From Chloroflexota bacterium (GTDB lineage: Bacteria > Chloroflexota > Dehalococcoidia > Lucifugimonadales > JADFKI01): 11,043 nucleotides of DNA. A program made the position numbers and the translations under genes. The stretch covers positions 1-11,043 of the forward strand of contig JAGGDZ010000466.1 in NCBI GenBank assembly GCA_024648655.1, given 5' to 3'. Each line of letters opens with the position of its first letter. Positions within the stretch are counted from its first letter, which is position 1. Shown here piece by piece: positions 6,619 through 11,043 of the stretch. Under the pieces are notes generated by a model. It saw nothing but the letters and a program-made list of their open reading frames with translations. It did not search any database and was not told where the DNA came from.

Positions 6619-7020
6619 TCACTGCTCGAATGCCTTCTCAAGCGCATCCGCAATACGCCCGAAGTCGCTTGCGGCGCGATCAAGGTCGGCGCTTGATTCC
6701 TCCAGCGTGTCAGTGGCGCGTGTTACATCTTCTCCCGCGCGTTCCAACGTCTCTCGCGCCCTCGCCGCATCTTGCCCCGCCCGGTCGAGCGTGTTGGTTA
6801 TTCGCTCGGCGTTCTCCTCAAGCTCGGCAGCCAGAGTGTCGATCGCATCGGAGGTCTGTTTGAGTGATTCAGCAGTTTCGCCAACCCTGTCCATCGCCTT
6901 AAAGGCGTCCGAAGCGTTGACGATAAGCATCACCAGCAGTATATTCGCCAGAAGCAGCAGGAGCGCCAGCCCAGCCCTTACTCCCCACTTCCAGTACAGC
7001 TCAGCCCTTTCGGCGTCCAT
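6619..7020 (-). CDS. Small membrane-anchored coiled-coil protein, unknown function
   Basis: A 133-aa protein with one predicted membrane helix (about residues 15-35, very Leu-rich) after a short charged N-terminus, then a long Ala/Glu/Arg/Asp-rich helical region to the C-terminus. Residues 77-118 form three tandem 14-residue units beginning TLDRAG, TLERAG and TLEESS; two heptads each, consistent with a coiled coil. The layout recalls DUF948-like or chemoreceptor-stalk-like proteins, but no family could be assigned. By charge distribution the coiled coil could lie on either side of the membrane; the basic WKWGVR before the helix mildly favours a cytoplasmic N-terminus. ATG 7020 has AGGA nine bases upstream. 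It sits in the acyl-CoA cluster, 43 nt after the thioesterase gene. Confidence 0.8.
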   Translation of the reverse strand: MDAERAELYWKWGVRAGLALLLLLANILLVMLIVNASDAFKAMDRVGETAESLKQTSDAIDTLAAELEENAERITNTLDRAGQDAARARETLERAGEDVTRATDTLEESSADLDRAASDFGRIADALEKAFEQ

Positions 7021-7027
7021 GCCACCA

Positions 7028-7056
7028 TGTCCTATATATTCTGTGCATTGATGTCA
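7028..7056. repeat. Dispersed intergenic motif, copy 3 (degenerate)
   Basis: A diverged copy, TCCTATATATTCTGTGCATTG followed by ATGTCAG without a break, between the thioesterase and coiled-coil genes. It aligns to the 8065-8091 copy (TTATCCTG...CTGTACATCGATG). Confidence 0.35.
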
Positions 7057-7063
7057 GCTTAGG

Positions 7064-7432
7064 CTACTGAATGGGAATGACTGCCCGCTTATGCGAAGCC
7101 ATCGCAATTCGCTTCTCGCCCTCGTGCGCTTCTATCTGATAGGTGAGGCGATTGCGGTCAACTTCAGTCAGCTCCACGCTGATGACGACCTTGTTGCCTA
7201 CGGGTGTGGGCGCTAGGTGCCGCAGCCCGTCCACAGCGTACCCCACGGTGGTATGCTCGGCAGGCATATACGGTTCGGACTGCTGTATGCATGCGCCCTC
7301 CATCAGCCCCAGAAGCGCGGGCGTCGAAAGCACATCCGCGCCCGGCCTGCCCATGCGGTTCGTCGTGTGCTCCAGCGTAACTTCAATCTCCTGCGCGAAC
7401 TTCTGCCCAGCCTCGAAATTGTCCATCGTCAT
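7064..7432 (-). CDS. FlK-like hot-dog-fold acyl-CoA thioesterase
   Basis: A 122-aa hot-dog protein related to fluoroacetyl-CoA thioesterase FlK, which hydrolyses acyl-CoA to acid and CoA. The family pattern is clear: STPALLGLMEGAC, a TTVGYAVDGLRHLAPTPVG stretch, VELTEVDRNRLTYQIEAHEG and a C-terminal ASHKRAVI. The FlK catalytic residues Thr42, Glu50 and His76 correspond to T37, E45 and H72 here, with nearly the same spacing, so the enzyme is probably active. FlK's fluoroacetate specificity is not implied, and most homologues have unknown acyl substrates. Three nearby starts exist (GTG 7438, ATG 7432, ATG 7426); ATG 7432 is chosen because AGGA lies seven bases upstream. That ribosome-binding site sits at the edge of a dispersed-motif copy. 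It is the fourth gene of the minus-strand cluster. Confidence 0.87.
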   Translation of the reverse strand: MTMDNFEAGQKFAQEIEVTLEHTTNRMGRPGADVLSTPALLGLMEGACIQQSEPYMPAEHTTVGYAVDGLRHLAPTPVGNKVVISVELTEVDRNRLTYQIEAHEGEKRIAMASHKRAVIPIQ

Positions 7433-7443
7433 AATCACTTCCT

Positions 7444-7462
7444 ATCCTGTCCATCATGTTAG
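7444..7462. repeat. Dispersed intergenic motif, copy 4
   Basis: ATCCTGTCCATC (7444-7455) followed by ATGTTAG, then TTCCGTTAGTTC that contains the Uma2 stop codon (7468-7470). It fills most of the 35-nt gap between the Uma2 and thioesterase genes and nearly abuts the latter's ribosome-binding site. Confidence 0.55.
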
Positions 7463-7467
7463 TTCCG

Positions 7468-8040
7468 TTAGTTCTGCGGCACATAGTAGTCGAACACCGC
7501 GCCTACATCCACGACCAGCCCCGGAAGCAGCGGCGTCTCCACAGACATTCCTTCCGCGAAAACTCCGACCTGCTCGAATGCGCCATTCCGCAAGCGCAGA
7601 ACGGTAATCGTCTTGGCGATCGGGTCGGCTAGCCAGTATTCCTTCACGGCGAACATTGCGTATCGCTCGCGCTTGATAGTGAGGTCGCGCTGTTCAGTGC
7701 TTGGTGACAGCATTTCTATCACCAAGTCCGGCGCGCCATGCACTCCACTGCTGTGAATGATGTCCAATCGTTCCACGGACACAAGTACGATGTCAGGCTG
7801 AAACACATCCTCTTCTGACAAGTACACATCAATCGGCGATGCTACAACCCTGCCCAGTCCATTCTCAAGAACGAAGTGACGCAGCATAGCCGCCAAGTTA
7901 ATCGTAGATTCCTGATGTTCCCATGTAGGCGCAGGCGCCATATAAAGCTCTCCGTCGATCAATTCGTATCTGTTCTCGTCCTCTTCAGGAATAGCCAAGT
8001 AATCTCGAACCGTCAGCCGCACACGTGGATTAGTAACCAT
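7468..8040 (-). CDS. Uma2 family (DUF820) predicted endonuclease
   Basis: A 190-aa protein of the Uma2 family, which has a PD-(D/E)xK restriction-like fold. Signature blocks in order: RYELIDGELYMAPAP (25-39), FQPDIVLVS (80-88) with the acidic D83, APDLVIEMLSPST (103-115) with E109, a downstream K123 and VKEYWLADP (132-140). The likely acidic catalytic residues are present. Uma2 proteins are abundant in Cyanobacteria and Chloroflexota and have no firmly established role; a nuclease function is inferred from fold. ATG 8040 has GGAGG six bases upstream. It lies in the middle of a metabolic cluster, between the PIG-L deacetylase and the thioesterase, with gaps of 61 and 35 nt, and may be a passenger. 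Confidence 0.9.
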   Translation of the reverse strand: MVTNPRVRLTVRDYLAIPEEDENRYELIDGELYMAPAPTWEHQESTINLAAMLRHFVLENGLGRVVASPIDVYLSEEDVFQPDIVLVSVERLDIIHSSGVHGAPDLVIEMLSPSTEQRDLTIKRERYAMFAVKEYWLADPIAKTITVLRLRNGAFEQVGVFAEGMSVETPLLPGLVVDVGAVFDYYVPQN

Positions 8041-8064
8041 CTATCCCCTCCGTCCTGGCAGCCC

Positions 8065-8091
8065 TTATCCTGCTCATTCTGTACATCGATG
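8065..8091. repeat. Dispersed intergenic motif, copy 5
   Basis: TTATCCTG (8065-8072) followed by CTGTACATCGATG (8079-8091), in the 61-nt gap between the PIG-L and Uma2 genes, 10 nt from the PIG-L stop codon. The CATCGATG core is itself palindromic. Confidence 0.5.
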
Positions 8092-8101
8092 ACCGCGCCG
8101 G

Positions 8102-8881
8102 CTAAAAAATCTCGATCCGCTTGAACGCCTCGGCGTATGTAGCGCCAATCCTCTTGCCCACTTCCGCGTACCGCGTGCGCGCCCGCACCTCGCGCAACTC
8201 CCAGCCTTGCCCGACCTGACTGCGATGCCTGCTCAGAGCGTCCAGCTTCGTGTCGAAGGTGTCGGTAACATCCAAGAATGTGTCCGGCTCCGGCGAACCC
8301 CAGAGGTAAACCTCGCGTACCTTGTGCGGCTCCAGACCTTCCTCGATGTGTTCAGGAAACGCCATCCGGTCGCGTGCGTAAGGGAACACGCAGTTGAGCG
8401 TAACCCTCCCGCAGACGTAGTGGTCCTGATGCCGAATGTACGGACGGTTCGGATCGATGGTCAGAACAGTGTGCGGCGTGTGGCGGCGAATCTCCCGTGA
8501 AATCTGCTCCCGCAGTTCGTATGTGTCCTCCAAGTTCTGGTCGCTGTGCCGCAGGAACACCACCTCGGATACCCCCAGCACTTCCGCCGCCTCGCGCTGT
8601 TCCTCCTCGCGGATGGATGCCAGCTTTGGCGATGTCATCGCTGGGTCCGAACTGCCTTTGTCTCCGTTCGTGCAGACCACCAGCACTATCTTGCGGCCCT
8701 GAGTTGCCCACTTCACTATCGTCGCCCCCGCGCCCGATTCGGCATCGTCCGGGTGTGGCGTAACCACAAGCACAGGCGTGGTGCTGCGCGATAGGTCTTC
8801 TGCCTCGTCCGGATTGGGATATGCTCGCGCTTCCGGCTGACCGACAGAACTTGCGTTAGAACTGGAACTCGCTTGTGTCAT
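8102..8881 (-). CDS. PIG-L (LmbE-like) zinc deacetylase
   Basis: A 259-aa zinc hydrolase of the PIG-L/LmbE family, which removes acyl groups from N-acetylglucosamine-type substrates (MshB in mycothiol synthesis, BshB in bacillithiol synthesis). The metal site is visible: PHPDDAE with H43 and D46 as ligands and D45 as probable base, and RHQDH with H154 as third ligand. The N-terminal 35 residues are Ser-rich and lie outside the domain; they show no signal peptide. The substrate is not determinable from the sequence. An ATG at 8881 with GAGGG five bases upstream is preferred to the TTG one codon earlier. It is the second gene of the cluster, 48 nt after the crotonase gene. No other thiol-biosynthesis gene is visible here. 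Confidence 0.92.
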   Translation of the reverse strand: MTQASSSSNASSVGQPEARAYPNPDEAEDLSRSTTPVLVVTPHPDDAESGAGATIVKWATQGRKIVLVVCTNGDKGSSDPAMTSPKLASIREEEQREAAEVLGVSEVVFLRHSDQNLEDTYELREQISREIRRHTPHTVLTIDPNRPYIRHQDHYVCGRVTLNCVFPYARDRMAFPEHIEEGLEPHKVREVYLWGSPEPDTFLDVTDTFDTKLDALSRHRSQVGQGWELREVRARTRYAEVGKRIGATYAEAFKRIEIF

Positions 8882-8898
8882 CAATGCCCTCTACTATC

Positions 8899-8928
8899 TT
8901 ATCCTGGTAATCTTATCTATCGATGTAG
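8899..8928. repeat. Dispersed intergenic motif, copy 6
   Basis: TTATCCTGGTAATC followed by TTATCTATCGATGTAG, in the 48-nt gap between the crotonase and PIG-L genes, ending two bases from the crotonase stop codon (8930-8932). Confidence 0.45.
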
Positions 8929-8929
8929 T

Positions 8930-9697
8930 TTACGTGCCCCTGAACACAGGCGTCCGCTTCTCCTGGAACGCCTTGATGCCTTCAAGCGCGTCATCGGTGC
9001 GTTGCAAGCGCCTGTTCACGATGCCGGCAAGCCGCACCCTGTCCTCCAGCCGCATGCTCAGACCCCGTACCGCCACCTCCTTGATTGCGCGCATCGGCAG
9101 CGGCGCGTTTTGCAAGAGCTTCTGCACCAGCGCGTCCGTGCGCTCCATCAGCTCGTCGTGCGGCACGACCATGTTCACCATCCCAAGCTCGTAAGCCCGT
9201 TCCGCGCTTATCATGTCTCCGGTGAACAGGAACTCCAGCGCGAAGTTTAGGGGCACTCGCTGCGAGAGCATGCAAGGTCCGCTCACCGAGCCTATACCAC
9301 GCTTAGCTTGTGGCCACCCGAACTGTGCCTGGTCCGACGCAATCCGAATGTCCGACGCCAGCGCGATTCCGCCGCCCTGCGCCAGGCAGAATCCGTTTAT
9401 CGCAGAGATTATCGGCTTGAATATCTCCGACTGATACACATACAAGTCCTCGGTCGAAATCTCGGGATCGTACAGCGCATCGCTGCGCCCCGACATCGAT
9501 ACTAGGTCATGCCCGACTGAGAACGCGCGCCCGTTCCCGGTTATGACAGCCATCCATATCTCAGGGTTGTCGTTCACCTCGTGGAGCATCTGCCAGAGCA
9601 TATCTCGCATCTCCACATCTATGGCATTCAGCTTGTCCGGTCTGTTGAGCGTGATATACGCCACACGCCCCCGTAATTCATACTCCACTACTGCCAT
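8930..9697 (-). CDS. Crotonase-superfamily (enoyl-CoA hydratase/isomerase-like) protein
   Basis: A 255-aa crotonase-fold protein acting on acyl-CoA thioesters. Family signatures: VAYITLNRPDKLNAID (12-27), the first oxyanion-hole segment GRAFSVGHDL (56-65), the second AINGFCLAQGGGIALASDIR (99-118), AQFGWPQAKRGIG (124-136) and AYELGMVNMVVP. Compared with rat mitochondrial enoyl-CoA hydratase, the position of Glu144 aligns with G110 and Glu164 with Q130, so both catalytic glutamates of hydration seem absent. A true hydratase is therefore doubtful; isomerase, hydrolase, decarboxylase or other crotonase chemistry is possible. ATG 9697 follows AAGGAG at nine bases. It is the first gene of the minus-strand six-gene cluster and is divergent from the membrane protein gene. 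Confidence 0.92.
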   Translation of the reverse strand: MAVVEYELRGRVAYITLNRPDKLNAIDVEMRDMLWQMLHEVNDNPEIWMAVITGNGRAFSVGHDLVSMSGRSDALYDPEISTEDLYVYQSEIFKPIISAINGFCLAQGGGIALASDIRIASDQAQFGWPQAKRGIGSVSGPCMLSQRVPLNFALEFLFTGDMISAERAYELGMVNMVVPHDELMERTDALVQKLLQNAPLPMRAIKEVAVRGLSMRLEDRVRLAGIVNRRLQRTDDALEGIKAFQEKRTPVFRGT

Positions 9698-9803
9698 TGC
9701 GCCTTACTCCTTCGCAGAATTTCTTGACGAGAAAGGGACCGTCGTCTCCCATCTTCGCGTACCGAATCTAATAGAAGGGAAAACCTCTACACACGGTTTG
9801 TCA

Positions 9804-9832
9804 ATGTTAGTCTTTCAACCAACCGTCCGCAA
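9804..9832 (-). promoter_or_regulatory. Weak promoter candidate for the six-gene cluster
   Basis: On the minus strand TTGCGG (9832-9827) and TAACAT (9809-9804) are 17 nt apart, three or four of six matches in each box. A TTGACA about 11 nt further downstream lacks a partner at the right distance. Low certainty. Confidence 0.25.
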
Positions 9833-9891
9833 GTTAGACGCCGCCTTCCCGTTACCCTATGCCTGATGGCGGATTACCCTGAGACTTAAAC

Positions 9892-9920
9892 TTGATAGTG
9901 CGAGTTGCCTTCGCTAAACT
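9892..9920 (+). promoter_or_regulatory. Predicted promoter for the membrane-protein gene
   Basis: TTGATA (9892-9897) and TAAACT (9915-9920) are separated by exactly 17 nt, a fair sigma70-type match. The transcript would have a leader of about 145 nt before ATG 10072. Confidence 0.4.
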
Positions 9921-10071
9921 GTAAGGTAATTATGCGTTTGCATAGGCAATCAACTAAACGCCGAGTTTCCATATCGTACAGACATAGATTCATTCCGAAC
10001 TTCAAGGGCCGGATTCAGTGTGCAGAAGCATCAGTCTCTGCAGTTGGAAGAGTTAGCAGCGAGTCTCGTAC

Positions 10072-10815
10072 ATGACCACCACCGTGTCACAGATGACAAT
10101 CGAGCAGCGGAAGCAAGCGGTAGGCCGCCTTCAGACGCGCCTCGTCCGAAGTCTGGTGCTGTACGCGATGCTCCTCACCGCCGCTGCTGCCTTGGTCGCA
10201 TCCATATACTCCCCGGGAATCGACCAGGATCCTCGCCGTCTCATCGGGATGAACGCAGTTGGCACTGCGGTGGGAGGCTGTCTGTTCACGCTCATCTTCC
10301 TCTTGCCCGTGCTGCGGTGGATTGGCAGCCGAGCCGAAGAGTCCCGCATCCTTCCTATGTGGCTCTTCGTCGGCATGTCTTATGGCATCTTCACCGTCTT
10401 TCTCATCGGCGCATCGCTTCCGTTCGTCTTCGCCTTTCATATAAATCTTGTGGACTTCAGGTCACTGGGCAAGCTCATCGATGACCTCATAGACTCCCTG
10501 TTTCGCATGCCACTGAGCGCATTTACTTTCGGCGTTTTCGCTCTGTACATAGGATTCATCGCAGGCTTTATCTACGGTATAGGCGCGTGGTTCATCGACA
10601 TGTTCAACAGAATGAACTATCCACACGCCTACCCCGACCCGTGGATCGAAGCCATTGGTGACATGCTCCCGCCAACGCGCCGCTGGGCGTCCGCAGCAGC
10701 TCCCTGGCTATCTGTCGTAGGACCCTGGTTAGTCGTGCTCGCCATAGGCGGAACGGTCCTGCTTTACGCTGCCACCGGCCCCGTCGAGTTTCTTTCAAGG
10801 TTCAGGCTGGGATAG
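10072..10815 (+). CDS. Five-helix integral membrane protein, unknown family
   Basis: A 247-aa hydrophobic protein with about five predicted membrane helices (roughly residues 26-46, 62-82, 94-123, 150-176 and 212-234) and a short hydrophilic, Gln/Arg-containing N-terminus. Helix 4 is Gly/Phe-rich (FALYIGFIAGFIYGIGAWFI). A cytoplasmic or external loop of about 35 residues between helices 4 and 5 carries NYPHAYPDPWIE. No catalytic motif, transporter signature or lipobox was recognised, so no function is assigned. The ATG at 10072 lacks a clear ribosome-binding site (only a weak GCGAG about ten bases upstream); an in-frame ATG at 10093 is an alternative. It is divergent from the acyl-CoA cluster and lies 103 nt upstream of a lipoprotein gene with its own promoter. 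Confidence 0.8.
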   Translation: MTTTVSQMTIEQRKQAVGRLQTRLVRSLVLYAMLLTAAAALVASIYSPGIDQDPRRLIGMNAVGTAVGGCLFTLIFLLPVLRWIGSRAEESRILPMWLFVGMSYGIFTVFLIGASLPFVFAFHINLVDFRSLGKLIDDLIDSLFRMPLSAFTFGVFALYIGFIAGFIYGIGAWFIDMFNRMNYPHAYPDPWIEAIGDMLPPTRRWASAAAPWLSVVGPWLVVLAIGGTVLLYAATGPVEFLSRFRLG

Positions 10816-10832
10816 TCGGCAATATCCCTTCG

Positions 10833-10857
10833 ATCCTATCCTGTACATCCATGTGAG
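10833..10857. repeat. Dispersed intergenic motif, copy 7
   Basis: ATCCTATCCTGTACATCC followed by ATGTGAG, 17 nt after the stop codon of the membrane protein. Here the flanking genes are on the plus strand, yet the motif reads in the same absolute direction as the other copies. Confidence 0.5.
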
Positions 10858-10881
10858 TTCTCTTCCGGTTGACTTATATCC

Positions 10882-10912
10882 TTGCGTCTCCTGCAACACT
10901 CTGCGATAAAAT
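10882..10912 (+). promoter_or_regulatory. Promoter candidate for leaderless or near-leaderless lipoprotein transcript
   Basis: TTGCGT (10882-10887) is followed after 17 nt by GATAAA, or after 19 nt by the better TAAAAT (10907-10912). The AT-rich -10 ends six to eight bases before ATG 10919 and no Shine-Dalgarno sequence intervenes, so the mRNA may begin at or next to the start codon. Confidence 0.4.
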
Positions 10913-10918
10913 AGTCGG

Positions 10919-11043
10919 ATGAAAACACTTAACATCGCCCCGTCCATACTCAATCGCCCATACCTTATATTCCCGCTAACAGCCATCGCTGTCGTCGTGC
11001 TGACCGTGCTCGCCTGCAATGATGAGCGCGTACCGCCACCGCC
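10919..11043 (+). CDS. Lipoprotein, N-terminal part (runs off window)
   Basis: The plus-strand frame from ATG 10919 gives MKTLNIAPSILNRPY, a hydrophobic stretch (about residues 15-31) and then VLAC with C33, followed by NDERVPPP. This is a lipoprotein signal peptide: basic start, hydrophobic core, and a V-L-A-C lipobox whose cysteine would be lipidated after signal peptidase II cleavage. The mature protein begins with a Pro-rich, charged segment and continues outside the window, so its function cannot be told. A promoter candidate directly precedes the start, and no ribosome-binding site is seen. A substrate-binding protein or a secreted quinoprotein/beta-propeller would be typical, but nothing here decides. 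Confidence 0.65.
   Translation, partial: MKTLNIAPSILNRPYLIFPLTAIAVVVLTVLACNDERVPPP

Larger units (their letters stand above)
9698..10071. other. 374-nt divergent intergenic region
   Basis: This region separates the crotonase-led operon (minus) from the membrane-protein gene (plus) and should hold promoters for both. A plus-strand candidate is at 9892-9920 and a weaker minus-strand candidate at 9804-9832. I see no gene, tRNA or long repeat in it. Confidence 0.55.

Overview
This 11 kb window looks like a chromosomal segment of a free-living or host-associated bacterium with moderately high GC. The mix of class III CoA-transferase, crotonase, hot-dog thioesterase, PIG-L deacetylase, Uma2 nuclease, a signal-less cobalamin-binding-like protein and a threonine synthase/NIL pair resembles Chloroflexota (Dehalococcoidia/SAR202-like) genomes. 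That placement is an inference: no taxonomic marker gene is present. There is no tRNA, rRNA, CRISPR array, intact insertion sequence or prophage that I can recognise.

Layout, left to right. At 1-1383 (minus) a threonine synthase gene overlaps by 8 nt the start of a NIL-domain gene that runs off the left edge. The 1384-1929 interval has a good minus-strand promoter for that pair and a degenerate, frameshifted response-regulator receiver remnant on the plus strand. At 1930-2586 (plus) lies a small Lon-N-terminal-domain protein, apparently on a leaderless transcript. It converges on the BtuF-like gene (2715-3617, minus), with a nested inverted repeat between them. Upstream of that gene is a PLP aminotransferase (3696-4904, minus); a perfect 15-bp hairpin sits in their 78-nt gap. 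A 472-nt gap (4905-5376) holds a likely aminotransferase promoter and nothing else convincing.

From 9697 down to 5377 (minus) six genes are closely spaced (35-61 nt gaps) and probably form an operon: crotonase-family protein, PIG-L deacetylase, Uma2 nuclease, FlK-like thioesterase, a membrane-anchored coiled-coil protein and a CaiB-type CoA-transferase. Three of the six handle acyl-CoA thioesters. Both the crotonase and the CoA-transferase appear to lack the classical catalytic acids, so the usual hydratase and CoA-transferase labels may be wrong for them.

On the right, divergent from that operon, is a five-helix membrane protein of unknown function (10072-10815, plus). It is followed by the start of a lipoprotein gene cut by the window edge (10919-11043, plus).

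The most notable non-coding signal is a degenerate sequence family (ATCCTGTCCATC / ATCCTGTACATCGATGT) found in all seven short gaps between co-directional neighbours and not noticed elsewhere in the window. The copies always read the same way on the plus strand and often touch the neighbouring stop codon. I did not find a clear new defence or mobile system here.
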